39,931 nucleotides of DNA from Folioceros fuciformis (Eukaryota > Anthocerotophyta > Anthocerotopsida > Anthocerotales): assembly GCA_049999805.1 (NCBI GenBank), contig JBNGIO010002643.1, forward strand, positions 1 to 39,931. Reading direction: 5' to 3'. Shown one piece after another: positions 21,200 through 32,300 of the stretch (the first letter of the stretch is position 1; every line of letters begins with the position of its first letter). The notes under the pieces are model-generated. The model was not told the origin of the DNA. It saw only the letters and a program-made list of their open reading frames with translations, and searched no databases. Made by a program: the position numbers and the translations under genes.

Positions 21200-22695
21200 A
21201 TGGGGGTGCGGGGGTCTTCACTGCCCTGGGAATGCCTGCTGGGGCTCACCACCTGCATGACTTTCTGCCTGCTGGTGAGGTCTCGTCCTCCAGCGCAATT
21301 CATATTTGGAGACTCTTTGGTGGATCAAGGAAACAACAACTACCTGGCTGCATCCCTGGCCAAGGCCAACTTCAGGCCCAATGGCATTGACCGCCCAGAC
21401 CACAAAGCCACAGGGCGTTTCTGCAATAATGCCATTATTCCTGATCTCATCGGTGAGTTTGGAATCTGGTGTTGGACAGTGTGAGACCGGTTAGACTCTT
21501 GCTTAATCAGGAGAGCGCGGCGCTTGAATGCAGGTGAGGCTCTGAGGATTCCAACCGTGCCTGCAGTGTTGGACCCTCAGGCCCGTGGCCAGAATCTGCT
21601 CAACGGGGTTAGCTTTGCTTCAGCTGGAGCTGGAATTTTGAATGACACAGGATCGATATTCGTAAGCTCTTCGACGATGCATACGTCTCAGATGCTACTC
21701 AGTTTTGCTGCCAGAGGCCAATGCTGAATCAGAATCATGTGTGTCTTGTGAAACTTGTCGCGTGCAGCTCCAACTGCTGACGATCCCTGAGCAGTATGAT
21801 TTGTTCCGGCAAGTGCAAGCAGAAATTACTGGTATACTCGGACCACCAGCTGCTAACAAGTTGTTCGTTGAAGCCATCTATTCCTTCACAGTGGGAGGCA
21901 ATGACTACATCAACAACTACCTGGTGATCAATTCTCAAAGGAAGCGACAGTACAGCCCTCCGAGATATCTGAACCTCCTCATCTCCACTTTCAGGGAGCA
22001 TTTAGTGGTATCTTCCTTTGAGCACTGGCCCTGCCCCTCGCTTCATAAGCCTGTTCAGAACGATTTTTTGTGAAAAACACAACACTCCTAACATGCTTCC
22101 TGGCTTGCTTGTGTTGATGAACAGCAAATCTACAACTATGGAGCACGCAAAATTGTGGTTGCAGGTATCGGGCCTCTGGGCTGCATCCCCTCACAACTCA
22201 ACGCAGGCAGCAAGAACGGAGAGTGTGTAGACAGCGTCAACCAATATGCTCTCAGCTTCAACGAGGCTGTGAAGCCCATGTTGGCAGACTTGAATGCTCG
22301 TCTTCCAGGTGTGCACATAATCTTTTCAGAGAGCTACAACGTGGCGATGGACCTTCTCAACAACGCTGTGGCATATGGTAATTCTGACAAGTGTATACAA
22401 TAACTAAGGAGATGGTTGAACGGGGCTTAACGTGGAAACTCACACTGAGAACCAACCTTGCTTGGCGCTTGCAGGCTTTACAGAGACGAAGACAGCCTGC
22501 TGTGGAACAGGAAGGTTCAACGGGTTGATTGCATGCAGCCCTCTTGTGGGCTACTGCTCCGACAGAAGATCGCATTTCTGGTGGGATGCCTTCCACCCCT
22601 CCGATGCGGTCAACCGCATTGTGACCAACCGGATCCTGAACGGGCCACCTTCGGACATCCACCCGATGAATGTCAAGCAGCTTCTCGCTATATGA
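21200..22695 (+). CDS. GDSL esterase/lipase, secreted
   Basis: Five exons (21200-21452, 21534-21661, 21768-22007, 22125-22377, 22475-22695) join in phase to 364 residues, typical for plant GDSL lipases. A hydrophobic N-terminal signal peptide (CLLGLTTCMTFCLLV) precedes block I, FIFGDSLVDQGNNN, with the nucleophile Ser near residue 39. Later come GVSFASAGAGIL, the block III motif VGGNDYINNY, the stretch IGPLGCIPSQ and the catalytic Asp/His in block V, WWDAFHPSDAVN (about 329 and 332). All catalytic residues are present. Members hydrolyse lipid esters or act on cutin and wall esters outside the cell; the substrate is not predictable. The start was chosen at 21200 because it places the signal peptide at the N-terminus. 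A longer in-frame start exists at 20993. Confidence 0.94.
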
Positions 22696-23968
22696 TTCCA
22701 GATCAATGGCCCGCGTTTATTTCCATAAGGTTCCGTGACCTGCAAAACCAGTTGCCAGCATGCAGAACCAGTAGCTAGGGCCACAACCATGGAGCTCATG
22801 TATAGATAAATCTGTAGTTGCCAGACAGGACTGCACTGCGATGTTCCAACCAGTGTGCAAAACAACTTCTGCTGAGAGGCAGAGAAGCAAGAAGTGCCAC
22901 AACAACATTCCGCATCAGAACTTTGAAGCGTGCAAGAAAGATCTCACAGTCGTTAACCGATCGACCCCGACTGGTAGTAGAAACCTTCGAAAAAAAAGTG
23001 GGCTCTGTGTGATCGGGTTCCCTTGGCCCGCACTGCAGCGTCGACGGTCGAAAATGTTCCCCGTTCCTCATGGCGGTGAACCAACATCAATGGGTACGCG
23101 AACAACCAGGCTTGGCAGGAGAACCGATCACACAGATCCCACTTTTTTCCCGAACTCATTGTGCCAGGAAATGACCAGGTCCGTCGTCCAGGCATCCTTG
23201 CAAAGCTGAAAAGGCCGGGAAGTTGGGAAGGCAAAGCGTCCGACGCGCAAGTTTACAAGTATCTAGAGCCCATGTTAAGAAACGGACGAAGGGAATCAGG
23301 GTGCGGCATACAAACAGAATAATGGCCTGCAAAACCACAAAACTGAGCCAGCATTTGTACAGCGCTGCTCAAATTCCAGAATCTTTGATGGCAAACAGGC
23401 AGCCGCCGGGTCACACGCGCAAATGCAGACGTGAGCCTCCAGAGGCTAGAGTGGGCCACCCTTGAGCTGCTGGAAGAAAAGGACATGCAAGCTGCACCAG
23501 ACACATTTCGCAGTTTGTAAAATCCTCAAAATTCCTTCACTAGTGCCATCTTCAGCAAGGATGCTTCCAGTCTGGCAGCCAGATCACCATGTTTGCCTGA
23601 AACAACTGATTACACTGTTGATGAATTCGATGCTTTAGATGGACAGACTCGGCTGGAGCCTCACGGTCAAAGCCTAGGCTAGACGTGGCTGCAGGAACGA
23701 ATGTCTCCAGAATCTTTCAGGGGAACAGAAAGCGCACAAGTGGTGCTACAGACTTGCGACAGACAAGGACAACGCGAAGCTTCGTTCTTTCTGCGCTGCG
23801 TTCAATTGAGCTTCAGGATAGTGGTACAACGTTCTACTGCACAGAAAGGTGGAACAACTTATTCCCCGTGGCACTGTGCAGACAGAACGGGTTCACATTG
23901 AAGCGAATGGATTCCGAGCCCGATGATCGCTAGCTACTCAATTGCGCCCTGGATTCGATCCTCACTTG
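22696..23968. other. convergent intergenic region, no gene seen
   Basis: It lies between the GDSL 3' end and the RbcS 3' end. Short overlapping frames only. It contains the hairpin at 22992-23148 listed separately. Confidence 0.5.
22992..23148. repeat. imperfect hairpin, 28-nt arms with 100-nt loop
   Basis: The left arm at 22992-23020 and right arm at 23121-23148 are complementary over 28 positions with one mismatch and one bulged base, for example CTGTGTGATCGG against CCGATCACACAG. Arms do not extend further. It could be the termini of a tiny MITE, or a small-RNA hairpin. Confidence 0.85.
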
Positions 23969-24718
23969 TTAAGACTGGAAGCCGGCTGGCTTCTGCACCA
24001 AGAAAGCTACGACCTGCACCTGCCTGACGTTGTCAAAGCCGATGACCCTGATGAAGGAATTGGGGTAGGCCTTCCGGGCCTCCTGCACCTCCCGCAGCAC
24101 CTGGCCCGCGTCGTTGGCGCCGAAGAGAGGAAGCTTCCACAATGTGTAGTAGCGCCCGTCGTAGTAGCCGGGGCCCGCGTAGTTGGTCTTCGACACCGAA
24201 GACACCTGCGGGGGGGCTCACCTCATTATTGCAAAGTTGCGAGCACCATTGTGCCACGGGCAGCGTGTAGAACACAACGTATGTACACCACATTCCACCC
24301 ATGTGATGGGCCTACCGTGTCGAACTCGACGGCGGGGATCAGGTTCTTCCTGATGAGGAAGCTCAGCTGCTTGTAGATCTGGTCGTCAGTGAGGGGAGGC
24401 AGGTACGACAACGTCTCGAACTTGAGGTTGGTGTTGGGGTTCACCACCTGCGGCCACAGGAGTAGGGGCATCAATGTAAGGCGCAGCGCATGGCCGGCAG
24501 CAAGCTTGCAATTACGGGTGTCGTCATACAAGGAAGGCATTCGTGCGGCTGCCATTGGAGACAGTCTTGGCGGCGAGCGAGGAGGTGCCGATTCCGGCTC
24601 CCAGAGGCAGAGGAGCGACGCGCAGGCCGGTGGTGGAGGAAGCAGCCACTGCGCTGGGCCTGGACACGCTGCATGACGCTGTAGCCAGAGAGGAGGAAAC
24701 GGTGGCGAGGGCGGCCAT
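23969..24718 (-). CDS. RBCS: ribulose bisphosphate carboxylase small subunit, plastid precursor
   Basis: Three exons (24530-24718, 24316-24447, 23969-24205), all joined in phase 0, give 185 residues. Exon 1 is a Ser/Ala-rich plastid transit peptide. The mature part contains [43 protein letters not shown] and [20 protein letters not shown]. RbcS assembles with eight large subunits into Rubisco in the stroma, or in a pyrenoid if there is one. The first intron is at the usual place, two codons into the mature protein. At that site the usual Cys-Met processing pair reads Ala-Phe (NAFL then VVNP). Other departures are Tyr for Trp in GRYWTMW and the absence of Cys after LPLFG. All RbcS hallmarks are otherwise intact. 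Confidence 0.94.
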
Positions 24719-25195
24719 AGCTGCTCTTTCACCCGACACAATTCGGCTGTAGCGTCACTGTGGGTTGCTGCCTCTCAGACGCTTAGATACTCCCATACGG
24801 CAGCTGTTAAGTAGGTTGCGTTACGGTCCAGATGCAGCGCATCTGGGACCAGGTGCGATGTATGCATGCTGCCTTGTACTTTGTTAATTTGTTACATGTA
24901 CCTGTCCTACAACTTCCCTTCCCTTCCCTCCCATTCCTTGTATCAAACTTTCATATCCCCATGCTCCGCTACCACTCCCTCAAGTCCGTGACCCATGATA
25001 GCCCATACATTTGTTATCACATGAATTTTTCATCCTTCCTTGGACATGCTCCGGTATGTGGCCTTTCTCTACATATGGAAGAATGTTGAACCATATGCAT
25101 ACAAATTATGGATTTTTTGTGGATTTAATTAGTTAGAATTTTAAATATATGCGGAACGAGGGTTTTGTATTTCAAGTACTGGCATTGGTATTTGA
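24719..25195 (-). promoter_or_regulatory. RbcS upstream region, with an interrupted palindrome
   Basis: This 477-bp interval separates the RbcS start from the 3' end of the alpha/beta hydrolase. It should contain the RbcS promoter. A dyad at about 24825-24850 (GGTCCAGATGC, a 3-bp centre, then its complement with one extra G) lies 108-132 bp upstream of the ATG, a sensible position for a transcription-factor site. A pyrimidine-rich block is at 24915-24935. Standard G-box or I-box elements were not seen. Confidence 0.45.
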
Positions 25196-26440
25196 TCACA
25201 ACAAGGCCCACGATTGGGGATGGGGCAACGCAGGCCTCGCATTATTCCACGTAGATTCAAGCCAGTCCAGCATCTCAGTCGACTTCAAACTGGTGAAGGC
25301 ATGAAAGCCGAAAGCCAAACTGAGCTCCATGGCCACCGATTTCTTGACCCATGACCACTCCGAATTTCCCACCGCCGTCGGCAGCAGATGCAGAGACTCC
25401 ACCAGTACGTCAAAGTCCCACGGCTTCTCCACCGTCGTCTCCTCGAAATCTGTCTCCCAAGTCCCTGGCTCAGGTGGCCTCAGGAAGCCATCGGAATCCA
25501 GATACTTGTGCACGCTCAGAGCCTGGTAGACGGTCGCTGAAACAGGAGCTTCAAGTCCCACAATCCGCTCCGTGAAAAAGGTCTCGTTGATGGGGAGCGG
25601 GTCGCATACAACGGACCCCACAGGAATGCCCTTGGCACCGAGCTGTTGAATGTGACGCAAAATAACCGGTTCAGCGCCTTGGTCCCGGGGCATCTGCAGC
25701 CAAAAGAGGCACGTTCCCACATTCGTCAGAGCCCATGTCCCAGAACCATGGATGCAACAACAACGAAGCGTGTCGCGAGTGATGGTCAAGGGACAATGTG
25801 GCGATTGCGCGCGCGATGATGCACTTACATGGACGTAGAGAACGGGAGGATAGGAGGCGGCCTCCGCGGCTTCCACAGCGGAATCCTGCCCTGCGCACAC
25901 CATGAGAAGCATGCCGGCGATTTGCAGGTCCGGGGCGAGCGCTAGAGTGCTGGCGAGGTCCCCGCCTTGCGAGACCCCCATCACTGTGAACGGGAGGTGC
26001 TCCAGCCGGTGCTCTCTTCTCCATTGCTGAAGGAAGCAAGCCACCATACGCACGTCCGGGTTCTCGCCCGGGACCGGGCTGAGGATCCATTCGTTGCCCC
26101 CGCTGGCGCCGGCCTGGATGGAGATGACCGCGTAGCCTCGCGCCAGAGCGGCCTTGGTCACGAGCCTCTCTTCCGGCAGGCTCGAGCAGATCGCGCAGGC
26201 GGGAGCTTCATCCCAGAAATTCTCCGCCCGCTCGTGGCTCCTCCCGTGCGCCACAAACAGGATGGCCCGGGGCTGCGCTGGGATCTGCCAGATTGCGTAT
26301 GTCCCGTTTGGAATGTTCTGGAAGGTGGGAGACAGTGGGGTGTCCTCAAGCGTCTGCACCTTCACCCCCCCATAACTCAGCACAACTGTGACACACAGCA
26401 AGACCAGGGCAAACATCCTGCTTCCTATACCTCTGCCCAT
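25196..26440 (-). CDS. secreted alpha/beta hydrolase, with one exitron-like intron
   Basis: The spliced model has exons 25829-26440 and 25196-25693, giving 369 residues. A hydrophobic signal peptide (FALVLLCVTVVLSY) begins the protein. The hydrolase core has LFVAHGRSH (oxyanion region), the nucleophile elbow GVSQG with Ser near residue 157, and the helix GGDLASTLAL. The Asp and His of the triad were not placed with certainty. The protein resembles uncharacterised plant alpha/beta-fold hydrolases; substrate unknown. The start is the ATG at 26438-26440; the frame is open slightly upstream without an ATG. The 135-bp intron at 25694-25828 (GTAAGT...GCAG) has no stop and a length divisible by three, so a retained form would encode a 414-residue protein. 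Confidence 0.85.
   Translation of the reverse strand: MGRGIGSRMFALVLLCVTVVLSYGGVKVQTLEDTPLSPTFQNIPNGTYAIWQIPAQPRAILFVAHGRSHERAENFWDEAPACAICSSLPEERLVTKAALARGYAVISIQAGASGGNEWILSPVPGENPDVRMVACFLQQWRREHRLEHLPFTVMGVSQGGDLASTLALAPDLQIAGMLLMVCAGQDSAVEAAEAASYPPVLYVHVSASSRAQSPHCPLTITRDTLRCCCIHGSGTWALTNVGTCLFWLQMPRDQGAEPVILRHIQQLGAKGIPVGSVVCDPLPINETFFTERIVGLEAPVSATVYQALSVHKYLDSDGFLRPPEPGTWETDFEETTVEKPWDFDVLVESLHLLPTAVGNSEWSWVKKSVAMELSLAFGFHAFTSLKSTEMLDWLESTWNNARPALPHPQSWALL
25694..25828 (-). other. stop-free 135-bp intron (exitron candidate)
   Basis: The donor CAT/GTAAGT and acceptor TGCAG/ATG are strong, and translation of the interval gives a Cys/Trp-rich peptide (RCCCIHGSGTW) that does not look like hydrolase core. 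Removal joins two hydrolase-like segments in phase. Because it has 45 sense codons and no stop, splicing and retention both keep the frame. Confidence 0.75.
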
Positions 26441-27165
26441 GGTGATCACCTGAAGCCAAACAAGACCCGGAGGTGAAGAGTAGACGGGATGAAGAAGATG
26501 ACTGAATTATTGTCGCCACTGACATCTCGGCAGCTGGTTTGTCCGTGCATCATCGTCAGATGGGTTACGGATGTACTCTAGATTTGGAAAGATGCGTGGG
26601 GGCTGACAAGCTTTTAAAAACTCGATTGCGTGAGCCTGAGGCCTTTCTCTGTTGGACCACAACTACATGTGATTCTGTGACAGAGAGGATTGATAGATAG
26701 GTATGAACATAGAATGTATGTGATGTGGAGACATGTTTGCGAAGAGTTCTGAGAGACTCACGTAAGAGCAGGCACGCCGTTGGCTGCATGAATCAAGGGG
26801 AGGGGATCCGAAGACCGGGGATGCAAAGAGAACCACAAAACCAGGGGATGCAAAGAGAACCACAAAACCAGGAGATGTCCAACTCCGCTGGAAATGAAAA
26901 TGTATTGCGAGGGGCCTGGAAGCTTTTAGGAGTCAGGGAGAGAAGCGGCGAGAAGGGCACCAAGAGACAGAAGTGAATAGGTTGTGCTGGATCGATGACG
27001 ATATTTGTTGGTGGGAACTCGGAGATGCAGGTGAGCTGTTTCTGCGAGAGGCGGAGCGGGGGCGATTTTATTTTCCTTGTGCGCCGATCAAGGTCTTACT
27101 AGTTTTGGATGGTGTTCTGCCCGTGTTGATTCAGTGCGCGAGAAGGTAAAGGCAGCTATAAGGGC
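26441..27165. other. intergenic, no intact gene
   Basis: 5' region of the hydrolase (minus strand) and upstream region of the heat-shock pseudogene. A 27-bp tandem duplication at 26817-26870 is listed separately. Nothing else was recognised. Confidence 0.5.
26817..26870. repeat. 27-bp perfect tandem duplication
   Basis: Two identical copies at 26817-26843 and 26844-26870, each starting GGGGATGCAAAGAGAACC. They are followed by a short partial match (GGAGATG). Confidence 0.93.
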
Positions 27166-27174
27166 CATGGCGTT

Positions 27175-27788
27175 TGATGTCTTTCTTCGGCCGGGGAGCC
27201 ACAAGGGTTTGGGATCCCTTTTCCTTCACCGACGTGTGGGATCCCTTTTCCTTCACCGACGTGTGGGATCCGTTGGAGAGCACTGTTGGAGTGATCCGAA
27301 GCACAGCGGCATCCAGGGATGTTGCTTCCGTGATCAACACGAGGGTAGACTGGTTGGAGACTCCGACCGAGCATGTTATCAAGGCAGATTTGCCAAGTAG
27401 ATGACGGCACGACTTGTGCCCGCTGTTTCAAGATCTGGCTCATTTTGGCGAAGGTCGGCATGGATGCATGTTCTTCAACTGTCCTATTCAGCGCTGCTTG
27501 CCCGTGCCACAGCCCATGAATGTTGCGTGCAAGATTCTGGCGAGCTGAATGTGGAATTGCCATTCGTGAGGAAGGCCTGGGCAAGGAGGAAGTGAAGGTT
27601 GGGAAGTGAAGACAACACTGTGTTGGAGCTGAGCGGCGAGCGTTGCCGACAGGTCACGGTTTCGGTTGCCAGACAACGCCACGATGAATGACATCATTGC
27701 CAAGGTGGAGCACGGAGTTCTGGTGCTCCACGTTCCCAATTCCGAACCCCAGAAGGCGGAAGCTCGCAGCGCACATGTGATTGCTTAG
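27175..27788 (+). pseudogene. class I-like small heat-shock protein (Hsp20), broken
   Basis: The first frame starts with MSFFGRG and has VWDPFSFTD repeated by a 27-bp duplication, then TRVDWLETPTEHVIKADLP, which is the normal entry into the alpha-crystallin domain of plant cytosolic Hsp20. A stop follows at once (about 27400). The expected continuation (GLGKEEVKV) appears only near 27572, after about 165 bp of intervening sequence. It then shifts frame for EDNTVLELSGER and shifts again for FRLPDNATMNDIIAKVEHGVLVL up to a stop at 27786-27788. About 20 residues that normally precede FRLP are missing. The intervening piece could be an intron, but the two further frame breaks and the internal deletion make a pseudogene the best reading. 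Confidence 0.82.
27207..27271 (+). repeat. 27-bp in-frame tandem repeat inside the Hsp20 pseudogene, 2.4 copies
   Basis: Copies at 27207-27233 and 27234-27260, then a partial copy to 27271. They share GGATCCCTTTTCCTTCACCG and repeat the peptide VWDPFSFTD. A single WDPF motif is normal in this family, so the duplication is local and recent. Confidence 0.92.
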
Positions 27789-29328
27789 AGCAATCGGTCA
27801 GTGAACTCTTTTGTACCTGTGGTACCCACCGCCAGGAGCAGACAACATGGGATTGTACTGCTCGTTGGTAGCACCAGTAGGGAACCTGGACTCTCGTGCA
27901 CTCTGCACATGAATATGCACAGTCTGTCAATGAACGTTGTGTTCCCCTCATCGGCAGGGGTTGGTCGAGGAGTTCTCGCTCACGTCAACTCATGGGCTCC
28001 AGCGACTTAGCCTCCAGGTGCCGCAGAGTACGAAGCTGGGTGGAGACGAGTTATTTACCGATGGGAGTCGCCACCGTTTTTTTTTTTCCCCGTCGTGGAC
28101 CCTACGATGTGGTGGGCCAGTATACCACATAGCTACCCTGACGTGTAAAGATCGTCGAGTAACAGCAAGAAAGTTTTCCACGGAAGGACCAATTTCCATG
28201 ATATGACTTGGTGCCTAACATTCTCCGTGGTGTATGAAACAAATCGCACTGAGGGCATCCTTAACGACAACTTGCATGAATGGGCATTTTGGCTTAAATG
28301 GCGATCGTCTCTTTTCCGGTTCATACGCCTCCTTAATCTCGTTCCTAGCTATGGGGTCTGCATCAACTTAGAGTGCTGTCATCACACCTGTCGGACAGGA
28401 AAAATCAAGCTGGAAGGAACCGTTCTCTCTCGCTCAAATGAAGATACGTACTTCACATCGATTTATTTCAGATTCAGGGCGTCACCGCCATTTGACATTC
28501 TTCCGTTCTTCCCAAGATGGGGCAAGCAGAAACCTGGAAGCTTCCACGATACATCACATCACCTTGGCTACAGCTTGATATCAGATTGTGTAAGCAGCAG
28601 CGATCCTGACGTACTGGACCCTGCTGCGTTACCCGACTTATAAAGTTGCACACCCTGGAGAACAAAATTGCTGAGATTTGACAGTGCGTATACAACCCAT
28701 CATTCGGTGACATCAGCAGGTTGGTGAGTGACTACTCGTACCTCTTACCTCATCAACTCACTTTCGCAGTCGAGAGACCGTTCACCTCAGTTTCGGTTGC
28801 AAAAGGGTACCCTTCTGTGGTCCCTAGCATGACATGTGCGAGCTGACCTGTGCAAGATTTCGCTGTATCTTGGCAGTCAAGACACATGGCTCACTGCACC
28901 TTTGGTTCTCACCAATTTACACTTGGTGATTCGAAATATGCTTTGAGTTGAAGAGCCAGAGGATTGGCGGAGAAGACTTTGATGAAGATTTTGAGCGGAT
29001 GGCTTCCCTGTACCATGCGAGCGTGAGAAGCTGCTGCGAAGAAGACAAAGACATATTCCACACAAGCAGCAAATGCCTAACTGCCACCTTTCGAGGGCTC
29101 AGCTACGCCACAAGCGGTGGATACTTATCAGGCAACACCTCATGCTTACCGTCCTCAACCTTGTGCTTTACTTCCTTCATGAAACACGTTCTGTAACCTA
29201 TGTAAAGTCAATGACTAGACTGGTATGTTCAAAGTCAATGCAGGAAGTGTACCGACCCAGCACCAATCCTCGTCTGTGGTGATGTTACGTTAGAGACTTA
29301 TCACATCAGAAGGTCCCATCTGTTAGTG
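27789..29328. other. no supportable gene; includes VIH 3' flank
   Basis: Several frames of 60-146 codons (longest 28203-28643, plus strand) have no recognisable domain. The VIH 3' UTR should run leftward from 29328. No repeats were noticed. Confidence 0.45.
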
Positions 29329-32300
29329 TTATGTCTTGACACTTGCATGCTTATGGAAAGGCCAAAGGTTAACAAGGCGCTCCAGAACTCCTCCACCTTT
29401 CATAAACAAGCCTGAGAATCCTTGCGGTGTTGTGGCTGGAGGGAAATCCTCTGCTGGCATTGCAAATGGGCGAATCAGCCTTTCCATCCTGTCCAGTGAC
29501 ATGTACGACCCTTCCTCCTGGAGTGTTTCAGACGGCAGAACGGGTAGTGTGTGATCACGATTCAGGGGTGAAGCCTGTAACATCAGGCGGTGTTAGTGCA
29601 AAGCACTGGATCTGACGTCCCCGTCCTGGCCCAAAACAACATTCAGGGAACAGATGGTATGAATTTGTCAACTCTTCACAATGTACAGCAACAAATTACC
29701 TCAAGTGGACTCAAGGCTGCCCCAGGACTAAACATGAGCTCAATACGGAACCTTCTTGGATCTTCCAGTGATACCTGAATTCAAGCAAGACAGATCTACG
29801 GTTATTCACATACCTTCATCGCATCCATCATACAAAATCAAACAAGGAAATGGAGGGAAGTGATGAGGTGCTCCTACCTCTGTATTTTCATACATCCTGA
29901 GTACTATGTGCGTCAAGTAATCTAACTCCTTAGTCTGGAAGATTCTCAGTAGAGCATCATTGGAAAAAAGCCCTGCTTCCCCTTGCAATGAATCATCCAG
30001 GTAGCAATATCGAAGGACATTGATCAACGAATGAATGTGTGATTCCTGCATTTACAAGAAAATCAATTTACCACATGCTGAAACCGCATAATTCACAACT
30101 CCCACCCCCAAGAAAGCGGGAACAGACTTACGGATGTGAAATAGAGGCGTGTGCGCACGTGCCTCTCTGGGGTCCTCACGTTAGCATACCTAGTTCACAA
30201 GACATGTACTGATTTGGTGGGTTTCTCAAGCAAAAACAGTTGCTTCTGTCCAGTTGAGACGGGAACCATAAGCTCCGTATCACTGACATGCACAGCATTG
30301 CTCGAAAGAGGTATTAACCGTAAGAAAGAACGCTTACTTGGGATCCAAACGATACTGTGTTTCTTTGTCATCGTCGTCATCTGGGTCCAAAGACTTCTCG
30401 CTTGAGCTCGACCTCCGGGACGTTTCCGTCTTTATCTTGCCATTGGGTTTCTCATTTGACCTACAAGTGAAATCATCAAAACTAGCTCTTGAAGTCCTTG
30501 AAGGTGACGGTGCCTTTGAGGCATCAGGAGTGCTCTTCAGCCCTGCTACGCTAATAGCCTCCTCTCTTGTATTGCGCAAGTCTATCATTATTTTCCCAAG
30601 CAATCTTCGTGCAATCTGCTCATATTGGCAGACGGACCGTGTTAGTCTGGGAAGGCTATATCATATAATTGCTTTTAAGCAAGTAAGTCTATACCTTGGA
30701 CCCTATCTTCAATTTGTGCTTCGGATTTATGCCATACTCGTTCGGAATAACGCCATCCGCAAGAGCCTGTACAACGTAGGTTAACATGTCGAACAAGCCA
30801 ACTGGGAGTGGGTCATGAGTCCATAGAAATACGTTTGTTCTTTGAGCACATGGTCAAGTTGTATTACCTTAGCTACTTTGTAAAGCTCATCCAGTCCATC
30901 AAGACCAAGATGTGCATTATGGAGAAGGTCATACCTACACCAAGCGAAGTGGCAGAACCCGTTGGCAAGCCTATCAAAAAACCCAACAACGCAGCTATTG
31001 ATTGCATGGCACCTAACACTCCCTCTCGCAAACCAAACCTGCTGCTTACTTTGCAGAATCGTAGATGTCAGGGATTTTGCTGATATCAAATCGCCTGCAT
31101 TACTGTATTCCGTCAGCTCCCGACAAAATAAGAAAAAGAAACCTCAAAAACAGTATATTCTACATCCTGAGAAAGTGAAACATATCCCTCCTCAGAGCGT
31201 AGATAATTCACCACAAGCAATTGTGGGCAGCATTGTTCAAGCCATGCTTGTAAAGACAGAAAACCCCTCTTTAGGACGATAATGTGAAAAACGCACCCTT
31301 TACGTTCATTGAAAATGTCACGCTCTAGCTTTTTCCACCGAGCATACATCAGCAAGAAGCCCTCACTACCACATGGGCGACCAGCTTCAATGCAGTCAGC
31401 GTCCATGTTCGTTTTACCCAGTGCACGCGCTTGATCATAAGGAGGGGGTTCCTCATCGAAGGAAGGCTCAACAAGCCGTTCTTCTGCTTTACAAAGAATC
31501 TTTACCTGTGCTGTAACTCTTTGAGTAAGATCAACCTGCCATCAGACAATCGATGCAGTTTACTTCACGAATCAGGCAATAGATCTTGTGGTGCATTCAA
31601 AGCAGGCACTATGGACTGAGACAGTTGGACTTTGTACAAACCACGTCATGATGCCTCAATTTCAAGAACGAAGTCGCAGCTTGCTTACCAGGTCTTTCAT
31701 CAGCTGCAAAGAGTTGGCCGGTAAACCCCCACCATCAACCATCCACGGGCAGTCCGAGTTTGATGCAGGTGGTGACTGGTCTTCATCCGTAATGATATCA
31801 TAGAGTCTGGCCTGCATGAGCTCACACTGAGTCATTGCTACTGGAAGTTTCACAGCCATCCAGCTATAGAAAACCTTCAAGTTTGGCTTCTCTATTGGTC
31901 TTCAGCATACCTTAGCTTCTTCCATCTCAATGCTTGCAGTGTCTAGACCATCAAGCATAGGGGAATCTTTGCTAACGAGAGAGACCTGAGAAGAAACCAA
32001 TTTCCACTTGCCTACCCTCAAAAAATAATGAGTGGCCAGCTGAGGTCAACATACAAAGGAATAATGCTCCTCCTACCAGGATGGGTGTTAGCTGTCCCTC
32101 TAGATCCAGCAGACCTTTCGCAAACGCAGCTGCTGACATCTGTGTTCAAAACAGGTAGAATCATGTACCATTTCAGGATCACAGGACACCCAATAATCTG
32201 ATGACTTGAACTTTGTGATGGCGAGGCCAAGCTGCATAACGGAACCTCCAAACAACACGAACAACACACAAATAGCAGAGAAGTCCATGACACACTTGAA

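Noticed and set aside
24480-24535. An RbcS junction that would restore Cys-Met (TGTATG just after the chosen donor)
   Set aside because: The Cys-Met codons are out of frame with the transit peptide, and that junction would add two extra residues before KFETL. The chosen junction gives exact spacing.
25196-26449. Reading the alpha/beta hydrolase as one 417-codon exon
   Set aside because: The interval 25694-25828 has strong splice sites and non-hydrolase sequence, so a spliced 369-residue protein is the better primary model. The 26449 end is a GTG, not an ATG.
28203-28643. 146-codon plus-strand frame downstream of VIH
   Set aside because: No domain, no splice-supported neighbours, and it lies in what is probably 3' flanking sequence.
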